NCBI RefSeq assembly: GCF_037911585.1
Contig: NZ_JBAJNS010000001.1
Location: 4,697,501 to 4,761,500, forward strand
Length of the DNA stretch: 64,000 nucleotides
Reading direction: 5' to 3'
Source of the DNA: Streptomyces sp. GSL17-111
GTDB lineage: Bacteria > Actinomycetota > Actinomycetes > Streptomycetales > Streptomycetaceae
Shown: piece after piece, positions 1 to 8,225 of the stretch
How positions within the stretch are numbered: position 1 is the first letter of the stretch
How the letters are laid out: every line of letters starts with the position of its first letter
The notes under the pieces: generated by a model
The model's database searches: none
What the model was told of the DNA's origin: nothing
Seen by the model: the letters and a program-made list of their open reading frames with translations, nothing else
Made by a program: the position numbers and the translations under genes

Positions 1-249
1 ACCACGCCGCTGCAATGGCTGACCGGACAGAGGGTCCTGCTCGTGCAGCACCACTTGGAGACCACAGACGACCCAGTAACCGCGATCGCCCACCGCACGG
101 GCTTCGGTACCGTCGACAACCTCCGCCACCACTTCGCCCGACACCTCGGCACGACGCCCCAGGCATACCGGCGGGCGTTCAGAGCCCTGCCCACCAGCCG
201 ACGATCCGCGCCCCTCACGGTTTCACAAGGGCCGCGCAATACTGACTGA
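1..249 (+). CDS. AraC-family transcriptional regulator, C-terminal end (partial)
   Basis: The frame is open from the first base and reads TPLQWLTGQRV onward. It is the second half of an AraC/GlxA-type double helix-turn-helix: the stretch PVTAIAHRTGFGTVDNLRHHF followed by GTTPQAYRRAFRA is the classic recognition helix and family signature. The start and the N-terminal sensor domain (in GlxA-like proteins a DJ-1/PfpI fold) lie outside the window, so the ligand cannot be inferred. The tail after RRAFRA is short and low complexity, as is usual in Streptomyces members. No partner gene is visible downstream; the next gene is on the other strand and ends 190 bases away. Confidence 0.85.
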   Translation, partial: TTPLQWLTGQRVLLVQHHLETTDDPVTAIAHRTGFGTVDNLRHHFARHLGTTPQAYRRAFRALPTSRRSAPLTVSQGPRNTD

Positions 250-440
250 TCGCTGTCCGGTCTTGAGAACAGAACCAGGTCGACAAGCCCGTCACTCACC
301 GTGACTGCACGTCGGTGGCCCAGACGCTGTGCACCGCTCCAGATCGAAGACCCGCATATATGGCGCAGGCGGCGTGCCGTGGACAAGAGCCGTGCCGCCG
401 AAGCCGGTTGTCGGCGGGCTCCCGGGAGCAGGCGGACGGC

Positions 441-1097
441 CTACAGGTCGTCCAGGGCGATCAGGCCGTCCTGGACGGCGCGTGCCACGAGGTGGGCCTT
501 GGTGCGGGCCGGACGCCCCGCGTCGCCGTACTTGTCCCGTATGCGGTCCAGGTAGGTGTTCACGGTCCGGACGGAGATCCCGAGGTCGGCGGCGACCGCC
601 GTCTTGGAGTCGGAGCGGAACCACGTCAGCAGGACGTCCGTCTCGCGCGGGGCGAGGTGCGGCCGACCCGGCCGGGTGGCTCCGCCGAGCAGGGCGGCGA
701 GCGCCGGGGAGGTGTAGCCGGTGCCCTCGGCCGCCGCGAGCGTGGCCGCCACCAGGTGCTGGGCACCCTCGGCCTTGGTGACCAGGGTGTGGGCGCCGAG
801 GTCGAGGCAGGTGACCGCCGCCGCCCGGCTGTCGCTCGGGGCGTACACGATCACCCGACGCCGCTGGGCGACGAGCGCCCGCAGCTCCTCGTAGGCGCAG
901 CGCCCCGGCGACAGGTGCAGGTCCAGCACGACGACGTGCGCCTCGCGGCCCGGCCCGGCGAGGACGGCGGCGAGGTCACGGCCGGTGGCACACACCGTGA
1001 TGGGCTCGCCGGAGGCCGCGTACCAGGCTTCGAGGCCCGCCAGGACGACGGGGTGGGCGTCGAGCAGAGCGACCCGCACCGTGCCCTCCGACGTCAC
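441..1097 (-). CDS. LuxR/NarL-family response regulator, orphan
   Basis: 218 residues from a GTG start. The N-terminal part (about residues 7-120) has a receiver fold: LLDAHP near the first strand and VVVLDLHL at the third, with Asp59 as the likely phosphoacceptor. Only one acidic residue is visible in the first acidic pocket (usually two), so phosphorylation may be weak or absent. The C-terminal part (about 145-210) is a LuxR helix-turn-helix: LAPRETDVLLTWFRSDSK, then LGISVRTVNTYLDRIRDKY. No histidine kinase lies next to it, so it is an orphan. The next gene is divergent, about 160 bases away, which is a natural place for its own promoter. Targets are unknown. Confidence 0.85.
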   Translation of the reverse strand: MTSEGTVRVALLDAHPVVLAGLEAWYAASGEPITVCATGRDLAAVLAGPGREAHVVVLDLHLSPGRCAYEELRALVAQRRRVIVYAPSDSRAAAVTCLDLGAHTLVTKAEGAQHLVAATLAAAEGTGYTSPALAALLGGATRPGRPHLAPRETDVLLTWFRSDSKTAVAADLGISVRTVNTYLDRIRDKYGDAGRPARTKAHLVARAVQDGLIALDDL

Positions 1098-1260
1098 GAC
1101 GGGTCGTCACCTCACTGCTGCTGTCGATCCTCGCTTCGGCCAACCTATCGCGGCCCCCGCAGGCCGGGGGAAGCCCTCGTGCGTCGCCGCCCGGGGCGAG
1201 CGTCTATGTTGGCGCGGGGCCGTCGAGCGGCCTGAGCGTGGCGAGGCGGGCGGAGAGCGA

Positions 1261-1914
1261 GTGAGTCGGCACAGAAGACCCAGGGGCGCGGGCCCGGCCT
1301 TCGTCGTGGGCGCGGCGGTGGTGCTGGTCCTGGCCGGTGTGCTCACCGCGAGTCTGTGGCCCGACGCCCGCCCCGCCGACAGCGCGGTGCCCTCCGCCGT
1401 GGACACCTACCCCCAGCCCGGCGGCGGCGACCCGGCGACCTCGGACGTCTCCGACCCCGCCGCTCCGTCCCCGCAGCCTCCGGCCGCCTCCGAACCGGAC
1501 TCCTCCGCCTCGCCCTCCCCGTCCGCCGCCACCACCGCGCCGGACGGGACGGAGCCCCGGACGGAGGGGGAGGCGGAGACGGAGGCCGCGCCGACACCCC
1601 GCGAGGCCGAGCCACCCGGCGTCCAGGCGGCCGACTCCTCCGACCATGCGGCCGTCCTGGAGGCGACGTCCCGGCGGGCCGGGGTGTGGGTCACGGTCGG
1701 TGTCACCAACCACGGCGGTGAGTCGGCCACCTACGAGATCGCCGTCGCGGTGACGGGCCCGGACGGCTACCGGGCCGAGGGCACGTACCACTTCGACGCC
1801 CTCGCCCCCGGCGCGTCGACCAGCGCGGGCCGCCAACTCGTCGACGGGGGAGGCCCGGGCGTCCCCGACGACCCCGACGTCACCCTCGTCTCCGTCACCC
1901 GCCTCCCGTCCTGA
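1261..1914 (+). CDS. Membrane-anchored or secreted protein, Pro/Ser/Thr-rich, unknown function
   Basis: 217 residues from a GTG at 1261; the open frame extends further upstream but that part lies over the regulator on the other strand. A short basic N-terminus (SRHRRPRG) is followed by one hydrophobic segment, AFVVGAAVVLVLAGVLTASL, which fits a signal anchor. Residues about 40-130 are a low-complexity Pro/Ser/Thr/Glu linker. The C-terminal 85 residues form a compact beta-rich domain (GVWVTVGVTNHGGESATYEIAVAV), similar in style to extracellular FxLYD or DUF4352-like modules. It probably sits outside the membrane on a flexible stalk. No function can be named. Confidence 0.75.
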   Translation: MSRHRRPRGAGPAFVVGAAVVLVLAGVLTASLWPDARPADSAVPSAVDTYPQPGGGDPATSDVSDPAAPSPQPPAASEPDSSASPSPSAATTAPDGTEPRTEGEAETEAAPTPREAEPPGVQAADSSDHAAVLEATSRRAGVWVTVGVTNHGGESATYEIAVAVTGPDGYRAEGTYHFDALAPGASTSAGRQLVDGGGPGVPDDPDVTLVSVTRLPS

Positions 1915-1955
1915 GGTCGGCCGGAAGGTCCGAGCCGGTGGCTACGGTGCGAGTC

Positions 1956-2103
1956 ATGACGACTCCCACGTTCGACGGCGGCGTCAACGTCGCCATGAAG
2001 AGCCCCCTGCGACGAGGTCGAGCCCTTCGACGACCCCGCGACCCGGGCGCACTGGGTGCGGAACCCGGCCGGCGTCGTCCATCTCCGTGCCGAACGCGGG
2101 TAG
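1956..2103 (+). pseudogene. Collapsed small gene, probably VOC/glyoxalase-family remnant
   Basis: An ATG opens with MTTPTFDGGVNVAMK, which looks like the start of a small VOC-family (glyoxalase/bleomycin resistance) protein. After that codon series the original frame is lost. A second frame continues with PCDEVEPFDDPATRAHW and then VRNPAGVVHLRAERG and a TAG at 2101-2103, which looks like the end of the same kind of protein. The middle of the protein (about 80-100 residues by family length) is missing and the junction is out of frame. I infer an internal deletion with frameshift. The family call is from memory of typical termini and is moderate. Confidence 0.5.
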
Positions 2104-2176
2104 TCGGTCGCTGCCCGGCCGGGCAGGCGCGTGCGCCGCGCCGTGGTGGCGGCGCGGCGCACGGACGGGAGCGGGA

Positions 2177-2671
2177 TCAGCCCACCAGGAGGTAGCTGGT
2201 GCCCCAGCCGGTCGGGTTGCAGTTGCCCCGGTAGCGGCGGTCGGTGTCGGTGTAGGAGAAGCCGGACGGAATGGTGCAGGCCCAGATCCCGGTGCGGGGC
2301 TCGGCGAGCAGGTAGCTGGTGCCCCAGCCGGTGGCGTTGCAGTTGCCCCGGTCGCGGCGGTCGGTGTCCGTGTAGGTGTAGCCGGACGGGACCGTGCACG
2401 CCCAGACACCGTCGGCCGGGTCGATGACGTAGTAGCTGGTGCCCCAGCCGGAGGGGTTGCAGGTGCCCCGGTAGCGGCGGTCGGTGTCGCTGTAGGTCTT
2501 TCCGGCCGGGACGGTGCACGCCCAGAAGCCGGAGGCGGCCGTGCCGCTCTCCTGTGCCGACGGCGCGGCGGAGGGCGCGGCGGCTGCGGGCGCGGCGGCG
2601 AGGCCGCCGAGGGCGAGCGCTGCCGCGCCGGTCGCCGCGGTGATGGCCGTACGGATTCTCGATCGCTTCAT
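2177..2671 (-). CDS. Secreted protein of three tandem 40-residue cysteine-containing repeats
   Basis: 164 residues. The start at 2671 (MKRSRIRT) was chosen over longer alternatives because it has an AAGGAG ribosome site about 9 bases upstream and begins a classical signal peptide (basic start, hydrophobic alanine-rich core, APAAAAPSAA cleavage region). The mature part is three near-identical repeats, each holding WACTxPxGxxYxDTDRR, then RGxCNxxGWGTSYxx. Each has two cysteines, suggesting one disulfide per repeat. The DNA repeats every 120 bases exactly (starts near 2191, 2311, 2431), so the array grew by recent in-frame duplication. It is exported; the function is unknown and I recognise no catalytic motif. 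Confidence 0.8.
   Translation of the reverse strand: MKRSRIRTAITAATGAAALALGGLAAAPAAAAPSAAPSAQESGTAASGFWACTVPAGKTYSDTDRRYRGTCNPSGWGTSYYVIDPADGVWACTVPSGYTYTDTDRRDRGNCNATGWGTSYLLAEPRTGIWACTIPSGFSYTDTDRRYRGNCNPTGWGTSYLLVG
2191..2550 (-). repeat. Three tandem 120-bp coding repeats
   Basis: The block starting AGCTGGTGCCCCAGCCGG recurs at a 120-base period (starts near 2191, 2311 and 2431). It encodes the three 40-residue units of the secreted protein. Copies differ at scattered positions, mostly conservative at protein level. Confidence 0.85.
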
Positions 2672-3069
2672 GTGACGGACTCCTTGGGCAGTGCGCAGCC
2701 ACGCGGAGGACCGGCCGGTCGGTGCACCGTTTCCCCCGCCGACTGCGACGGTCATCGGGCACCGGTCATGCTCACATCACGATCCGTGACCGGCAACGGA
2801 CACCCGACGCCCGCCGTCGCACTCCGGTCATCTTCGGTGAAGGTCCGGTGGGGGAGATCGGCTACGGATGGAGAAGGCGTGAAGCCGGAATATGCCTGCG
2901 GAAGGAGCGGTACGGAGCCGGGCGTCCGGCCGTGGCGTGGCCTTGTCCGCCGGGGGAACCGAGGCCGTCAATCTGGCCGAAACAACACGTCGTCAGTGCA
3001 TGCCCTGTTGACCGCTGTTGCCCGCGTGCTCCAAGCGGCCGACGTCCTCTCGGCTCCCCGGCGGACGGC
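2672..3069. other. Intergenic, about 400 bases, no gene supported
   Basis: Apart from the ribosome site of the repeat protein just right of 2671, I see no supported gene here. Open frames crossing it lack ribosome sites and have unusual amino-acid make-up. Together with the two remnants on either side (1956-2103 and 3070-3213) it looks like a decayed stretch. Confidence 0.5.
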
Positions 3070-3213
3070 TCAGCAGGGTGCGGGCGGGCCGTCGTCCCAC
3101 ACCTCCGTCGTGCCCTTCGGCGACGGGTTCGGTGTGCCGTCCGGGCGGACGGTGGCGACGAACCCGAGCCCCTGGGCCGAGACGAGGTCCCGCATGGCGT
3201 CGGTCAGTGTCAT
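3070..3213 (-). pseudogene. N-terminal remnant of a PPOX-class (pyridoxamine 5'-phosphate oxidase fold) protein
   Basis: 47 residues beginning MTLTDAMRDLVSAQGLGFVA, followed by TVRPDGTPNPSPKGTTEVWDD. This is the characteristic opening of small actinobacterial split-barrel flavin/F420-binding proteins of the PPOX class, where SPKGT contributes to cofactor binding. The reading frame ends a few codons later (GPPAPC, stop), whereas family members run about 120-150 residues. No continuation was found in other frames downstream. I infer a truncated, non-functional remnant. Confidence 0.55.
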
Positions 3214-3376
3214 GGCGGCGGGATCCTTCGGCGGGGGCAGAGCGCGGGGCCGCACCGAGGCTGACGGCGCGTTCCGAGCAACTCCGGTGCAGCTGACGGC
3301 TGTTAATCAGCCTACGACGGGCGTCGCCGCACCGCCACGGGGTCGAGCGGTGCGGCGACGCCGGGGTCGGCGGCGG

Positions 3377-5020
3377 TCAGGTGGTGGTCAGGGCGCGGGT
3401 GACGAGGGCGCGGGCCTCGTCCTGGACGTGGGCCAGGTGCTCGGGGCCGCGGAAGGACTCCGCGTACACCTTGTAGACGTCCTCGGTGCCCGAGGGCCGG
3501 GCGGCGAACCAGGAGTCGGCGGTACACACCTTGATGCCGCCCAGCGGCGCGTCGTTGCCGGGCGCGTGGGTGAGGACGGAGGTGATCGCGTCGCCCGCGA
3601 GGGTGTCGGCGGTGACCTGGCCGGGGGAGAGGCGGCCGAGGGCCGCCTTCTGCTCGCGGGTCGCGGGGGCGTCGACGCGCGCGTAGGCCGGTGCGCCGAA
3701 GCGCTCGGTGAGGTGGGCGTACTGCTCGCTGGGCGTGCGTCCGGTGACGGCCAGCATCTCGGCGGCCAGCAGGGCCAGGACGATGCCGTCCTTGTCGGTC
3801 GTCCACACCGAGCCGTCGCGGCGCAGGAACGAGGCACCAGCCGACTCCTCGCCGCCGAAGCCGAGCGTGCCGGAGGCCAGGCCGTCCACGAACCACTTGA
3901 AGCCGACGGGGACTTCGACCAGCTCCCGGCCGAGGTCCGCCGCGACCCGGTCGATCATCCCGGAGGACACCAGCGTCTTGCCGACGCCCGCCCCCGCGGG
4001 CCAGCCCTCGCGGTGCCGGAAGAGGTAGGCGATGGCGGCGGCCAGGTAGTGGTTCGGGTTCATCAGGCCGGCGTCGGGGGTGACGATGCCGTGCCGGTCG
4101 GCGTCCGCGTCGTTGCCGGTGGCGATCTGGTACGCGTCGCGCGCCTCGATCAGGGAGGCCATGGCGTAGGGGGAGGAGCAGTCCATGCGGATCCTCCCGT
4201 CCCAGTCCAGCGTCATGAAGCGCCAGGTGGGGTCGGTGTGCGGGTTGACGACGGTGAGGTCGAGCCGGTGTTCCTCCGCGATGCGGCCCCAGTAGGCGAC
4301 CGAGGCGCCGCCGAGCGGGTCGGCGCCGATCCGCACGCCCGCTGCGCGGACGGCGTCCAGGTCGAGGACGGAGGGCAGGTCGCGCACGTAGGAGCCGAGG
4401 AAGTCGTACCGGCCGGTGGTCGGCGCGGCCAGCGCGCGGGCCAGGGGCAGCCGCCGCACCTCCTTCAGCCCGCCCGCGACGATCTCGTTCGCCCGCTCCT
4501 GGATCCAGCCGGTGGCCTGCGATCCGGCGGGTCCGCCGTGCGGCGGGTTGTACTTGAACCCGCCGTCCGAGGGCGGGTTGTGCGAGGGGGTGACGACGAC
4601 CCCGTCCGCCCGCCCGGAGGCGCGGCCGCGGTTGTGGGTCAGGACGGCGTGCGAGAGCGCCGGGGTGGGGGTGTACCCGTCGGCCTCGTCGACCAGCAGC
4701 GTCACCTCGTTGGCGGCGAACACCTCGGCCGCCGTCGCCCGGGCCGGTTCGGACAGGGCGTGCGTGTCGGCGGCCAGGAACAGCGGCCCGTCGGTGCCCT
4801 GCCGGGCCCGGTACTCGCAGATGGCCTGGCTGGTGGCGGCGATGTGGTCCTCGTTGAACGAGCCGGTAAGGGCGGACCCCCGGTGCCCGGAGGTGCCGAA
4901 GGTGACGCGTTGCGCCGGGTCGGCCGGGTCGGGGCGCACGGCGTAGTAGGCGGTCACGAGCCGGGCGACGTCGATCAGGTCCTCGGGCCGGGCCGGCCGT
5001 CCGGCGTGCTCGTCGGGCAT
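3377..5020 (-). CDS. pgm: Phosphoglucomutase (alpha-D-glucose phosphate-specific)
   Basis: 547 residues, full length for the bacterial Pgm family. It interconverts glucose 1-phosphate and glucose 6-phosphate in the cytoplasm, linking glycogen/trehalose metabolism to glycolysis. All four signatures are visible in order: the phosphoserine loop TPSHNPP (about residue 146), the metal loop GNDADADRHG, the sugar-binding loop GEESAG and the phosphate-binding loop RPSGTEDVYK near the C-terminus. The start MPDEHAGRP has GGAGTG-like sequence upstream and fits family length. It is monocistronic: 160 bases and a strong hairpin separate it from the upstream-lying peptidase gene. Confidence 0.95.
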   Translation of the reverse strand: MPDEHAGRPARPEDLIDVARLVTAYYAVRPDPADPAQRVTFGTSGHRGSALTGSFNEDHIAATSQAICEYRARQGTDGPLFLAADTHALSEPARATAAEVFAANEVTLLVDEADGYTPTPALSHAVLTHNRGRASGRADGVVVTPSHNPPSDGGFKYNPPHGGPAGSQATGWIQERANEIVAGGLKEVRRLPLARALAAPTTGRYDFLGSYVRDLPSVLDLDAVRAAGVRIGADPLGGASVAYWGRIAEEHRLDLTVVNPHTDPTWRFMTLDWDGRIRMDCSSPYAMASLIEARDAYQIATGNDADADRHGIVTPDAGLMNPNHYLAAAIAYLFRHREGWPAGAGVGKTLVSSGMIDRVAADLGRELVEVPVGFKWFVDGLASGTLGFGGEESAGASFLRRDGSVWTTDKDGIVLALLAAEMLAVTGRTPSEQYAHLTERFGAPAYARVDAPATREQKAALGRLSPGQVTADTLAGDAITSVLTHAPGNDAPLGGIKVCTADSWFAARPSGTEDVYKVYAESFRGPEHLAHVQDEARALVTRALTTT

Positions 5021-5130
5021 CGGTCACTCCTCCACGTCTCGGGTGCGGCGGGTCCGCGTCGGGGCCGCGTCGGGCGTTCCCGTGCATGATCCCCCGCCGT
5101 CCCGCCGCGCACCACGCCGCCCCGCGCCGG

Positions 5131-5163
5131 CCGGGCCCCGCGCGTGGCGTGCGCGGGGCCCGG
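5131..5163 (-). terminator. Hairpin downstream of the M64 peptidase gene
   Basis: A 13-bp perfect stem (5131-5143 with 5151-5163, all G/C) with a 7-base loop follows the stop codon of the peptidase gene (stop at 5184, minus strand). There is no T-run, as is usual in Streptomyces terminators. Confidence 0.6.
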
Positions 5164-5183
5164 GGGCCGGGGGTGGCGGCGGG

Positions 5184-6467
5184 TCAGGGAGTGTCGTAGC
5201 CGAGGGTGTAGGCGCCCGATCCGGAGGCGGCGTGGAGCCGGTAGGTGTAGTAGCCCCGGGGGCCGGTGTGCTGGAGGCTGCCGCCGTCGTCGCCGGTGGC
5301 GACCGTCCGCCAGGCCCGGCCGTCCCAGTGCAGGAGGGCGAGGGTGAAGCGGGCGCCGTCAGGGGCGTCCAGGCAGGCGCGGTGGGTGCCGGCGGCGGCG
5401 TGGAAGGAGCTGCCGTCGGGCTGGTAGGCCGAGCCCCCGGCGGTGAGGTCGCCGGTGCGGGTGGTCTCGTGCCCGGTGCAGGCCGTGCCGGGGCCGTCGC
5501 TGATCTCGGCGCTGATGGCGCGGTCCATGACGTCGAGGCCGACGAGGTTGAAGGGCTTGTTGATGTTGCGCATCAGCGAGTCCTGCGACGGCCGGTAGAT
5601 GCCGTTCTCGTACTGGTGGCCGCCCTCGAAGGCGCCGATCACGCCACCGTCCGGGGTGGAACGCCCCTGATAGGCGGCCCACTTGGCGCCGGTCGGGTCC
5701 GTGGTGACGTTGGGGGCTGCGGGCTCACCTCCGCTGTAGGTGGTGCCGGGCGTCCAGTACTCGTCGGCCAGCCCGCCGACGGAGTGGCCCAGTTCGTGGA
5801 TGGCGATGCGCCCGGCCTGGTCGTTGCCGCCCGCGACGGTGGCCAGGCTGGGGTAGCCCGCGCCGCCGTACTTGGTGGTGTTGCCGACGGCGAGGATGGC
5901 GTCGGCGTCGGGGGCCTGGGCGGCGTAGGACTGGGCCTTGGCCTCGTTCAGGCACAGCAGCCGCTCGATGCCGCCGCAGAAGAAGTGCATGTCGAGCGCG
6001 GTGTCCCGGTAGACGCCGCGCTGCGGGTCGTGGTCGACGCCCGACTCGGCGGAGACGACGTTCACCAGCCAGACGTTGACCCCGTCGCGGTGCCGGTCCC
6101 AGGGGGCGGTCTCGGCGATCTCGGCCCACTTCTCCTCCGCGTGGCGCCGCAGGGTCGCCGACTCGGCGGCGGTGTAGCCGTCGCCGACGATCACCATGTC
6201 GAACCGGCGGTCGGAGAGGCCCGTCTGCTGGATGGGCACCACCTCGGCGGCGGCCGCGGCGTCCCGGTCCCGGGCGCTCGGCGCCTGCTCGGCCTGCCGG
6301 GGTATCTCGACGCGGGTGATCGAGCCGTCGGGGGAGAAGACCTCCCGCCACTCCGTGCGGGGCGGCGGTCCGGCGGTCGCCGGGGTGGCGGGCAGGGCCG
6401 CGAGCCCGCAGCCGAACACGGTGGCGAGGGCGGTCAGGGACAGGAGCACGGGACGTCGTCGGCGCAT
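5184..6467 (-). CDS. Secreted M64-family zinc metallopeptidase (IgA peptidase M64 type)
   Basis: 427 residues. The start at 6467 (MRRRRPVLLSLTALATV) has GAGGAG upstream and begins a signal peptide with an alanine-rich cleavage region. The catalytic core carries the zinc motif HELGH at about residues 224-228, in IHELGHSVGGLADEY, where the later Glu may help bind metal; this is the M64 hallmark. Earlier FDMVIVGDGYTAAE is the conserved M64 N-terminal strand. A C-terminal beta-domain of about 100 residues (ACTGHETTRTG onward) may be a binding or processing module. The protein is exported and probably degrades extracellular protein. It is transcribed alone, divergent from the hydroxylase gene. Confidence 0.88.
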   Translation of the reverse strand: MRRRRPVLLSLTALATVFGCGLAALPATPATAGPPPRTEWREVFSPDGSITRVEIPRQAEQAPSARDRDAAAAAEVVPIQQTGLSDRRFDMVIVGDGYTAAESATLRRHAEEKWAEIAETAPWDRHRDGVNVWLVNVVSAESGVDHDPQRGVYRDTALDMHFFCGGIERLLCLNEAKAQSYAAQAPDADAILAVGNTTKYGGAGYPSLATVAGGNDQAGRIAIHELGHSVGGLADEYWTPGTTYSGGEPAAPNVTTDPTGAKWAAYQGRSTPDGGVIGAFEGGHQYENGIYRPSQDSLMRNINKPFNLVGLDVMDRAISAEISDGPGTACTGHETTRTGDLTAGGSAYQPDGSSFHAAAGTHRACLDAPDGARFTLALLHWDGRAWRTVATGDDGGSLQHTGPRGYYTYRLHAASGSGAYTLGYDTP

Positions 6468-6937
6468 GGGCGTCTCCTCGTGGGGGCGGGCGCGGCGCCG
6501 GGCACGGCGGTGGGGCCGAGCGGGGCGCACGACACTTAAGCGGGGGGTTAAGTGCACACGTGTGAGCGGTTAAGTTAGCCCTCTGATGGGTCCCTGACAA
6601 CCCATAAGGCAGGCGCGTGCGACAAGACCGCGACGGCCCCTGGCGCCCCGTCACGGGAGGCGACTTTTCAGCCATTCGACGTCCGTGGCCATCCGGTGGC
6701 CATCCCGTGGAGACCCTGCTCGGCGCCGCGTGCCGTCGACCGGGCGCGGGCCCGTTACCGCAGGTCAGAAGCTGCGGCGCTCCCCGCGAGGGAGGACGGG
6801 GCAGCGCTGCGGAACCGGAGCCGACCACCCCCGTACCAAAGCTCCCGACAAAGAAAAAGAACGCGTGCCCACTTGCGCGGGGCATACCCGCCCATGAATG
6901 CTCATTCGGGTCCGGCGAACATCCGGAGGGGGAACAC
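6468..6937. promoter_or_regulatory. Divergent intergenic region with inverted TTAAGTG repeats
   Basis: 470 bases between two divergent genes. Just upstream of the peptidase gene, CACTTAA (6533-6539) and TTAAGTG (6548-6554) form a perfect inverted repeat with an 8-base G-rich centre. It is followed at once by the palindrome CACACGTGTG (6555-6564) and a third half-site GTTAAGTT. This is the layout of a repressor or activator operator. Further right, GTGGCCATCC occurs twice in tandem (6684-6693, 6695-6704). The stretch 6830-6930 is comparatively AT-rich and probably holds the promoter of the hydroxylase gene. Open frames here lack ribosome sites. Confidence 0.5.
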
Positions 6938-7927
6938 GTGAGCGCGTCAATCGACCCGATCGCAGACTTACCCGAAGCCGCGAAACTGCGGTTGACCTTT
7001 GATCCCGAACAGCTGCAAGCCGATGTGGACCGACTCGGCGCACGAACGTGGGGCACCCAGCGATCCCTGGTGGACGGGGACGGGTTGACGCCGTCCGCGC
7101 AGACCGACTGGCGTTGCCTGGCCCTGCGCGCCCCCGGCGGGGACCCCGACCGCACCGACCCGGGCGGTCCCGGTGTCGAGGGGTTCGCCGACACCCCGTG
7201 GGCCGCGCACGCGCCGTACCTGACCGAGGTCCTCGCGGCGCTGCCCGCCGAACTGCGCAGCGCCCGTCTGATGTCCCTGGCTCCGGGCGTGACCGTGCCC
7301 GAGCACCGCGACACCCCGACCGGGCTGCCGTACGGATTCGTCCGGGTGCACGTGCCGATCCGCACGAACCCGGGCGCCGTCCTGACGATCGACGGCGTGG
7401 AGCACCGCTGGCAGCCCGGAACGCTGTGGTACGGGGACTTCAGCCGCCCGCACAGCGTGTCCAACACGGGGGACCGGGCACGGATCCACCTGGTGGTCGA
7501 CTGCCTGGTCAGCCCGGAACTGCTCGCCCTGTTCCCCGAGGCGTTCCGCAGACGCGTCCCCGTGAGCGAGGTCGCTTACAGCCGCCCCGAGGTGCCGCTG
7601 CACGCCTTCGAACTCGCCGACTTCCGCTGTGAGGTCCCGGTCCCTCCCTTCGCGCTGCGCCTGGACGACCAGGCCGGCGAGTCGACCGAACCGGACCTGC
7701 CCGCACGCGTGATCGACGACGCGGGGACGCTCGTCCTCCAGGTCGCCGACGGCCCCGGCATCGCCCTGGTGCACGTCGGAGGCGGAGAGTTCCGCTTCCA
7801 GGGGTGGACCGAGGAGCGCGGCGTCCGGCTGGACCTCTTCGGCGACTCCCCGCGCGCCGTCTTCTTCACGCGCTGCGGACGCCGCAGACGGCACGTCACC
7901 CGCAAGGCCGCGCTCGCACGCTCCTGA
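6938..7927 (+). CDS. Aspartyl/asparaginyl beta-hydroxylase-like oxygenase
   Basis: 329 residues from a GTG at 6938 with GGAGGGGG upstream; the longer open frame upstream is poor coding sequence. Residues about 85-190 carry the double-stranded beta-helix of Fe(II)/2-oxoglutarate hydroxylases of the Asp/Asn hydroxylase family: APGVTVPEHRDTP supplies the first metal ligands and RPHSVSNTG the distal His, with RIHLVVDC after it. Family members hydroxylate Asp, Asn or related residues in proteins or peptides. The last 110 residues are an extra domain of unknown role. It lies 204 bases upstream of the first MRYLH gene on the same strand, so it may tailor that peptide or be unrelated; this is inference. 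Confidence 0.75.
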   Translation: MSASIDPIADLPEAAKLRLTFDPEQLQADVDRLGARTWGTQRSLVDGDGLTPSAQTDWRCLALRAPGGDPDRTDPGGPGVEGFADTPWAAHAPYLTEVLAALPAELRSARLMSLAPGVTVPEHRDTPTGLPYGFVRVHVPIRTNPGAVLTIDGVEHRWQPGTLWYGDFSRPHSVSNTGDRARIHLVVDCLVSPELLALFPEAFRRRVPVSEVAYSRPEVPLHAFELADFRCEVPVPPFALRLDDQAGESTEPDLPARVIDDAGTLVLQVADGPGIALVHVGGGEFRFQGWTEERGVRLDLFGDSPRAVFFTRCGRRRRHVTRKAALARS

Positions 7928-8131
7928 CGTCCGGCCCTGGGGCACGGCCTGACGCGCGGCCCTGAGGCGCCGCCCTGACGCGCCGTCCGTCCAGCTTCTC
8001 TCCCGGTGCGCCCGCAGGACCGTCGGCGCACCCCTTCGACCGCGTGGGAGTTCCGCGCCGTTCCGCACGGTGCGGCCCGCGCCCGCCCACCCACCGCCGC
8101 TTCCGAGCGGCTCGGCAGGAGGAGGTCCACC

Positions 8132-8149
8132 ATGCGCTACCTGCACTGA
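8132..8149 (+). CDS. Biarylitide-type precursor peptide MRYLH, copy 1
   Basis: A complete gene of six codons: ATG CGC TAC CTG CAC TGA. A near-perfect ribosome site AGGAGGAGG (8117-8125) lies 6 bases upstream. Biarylitides are RiPPs whose precursor is only a pentapeptide (MRYYH in the founding Planomonospora case; MRYLH is a known variant). A dedicated P450 joins the aromatic side chains of residues 3 and 5, and residues 3-5 become the product. Here Tyr3 and His5 are the expected partners. A P450 gene follows 173 bases downstream. Gene callers cannot find a gene this short; the ribosome site, the repetition and the neighbouring P450 make it convincing. Confidence 0.88.
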   Translation: MRYLH

Positions 8150-8225
8150 ACAGCTCGTCGTACGTAGCCGGCCCGGAGATCCGGAGAGCCGCAGATCCGA
8201 AGACCCCGGGAGAGGAGGAGACATC

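Noticed and set aside
2087..5089. 1000-codon plus-strand open frame over the repeat protein and pgm
   Set aside because: No protein features; pgm motifs are complete on the minus strand.
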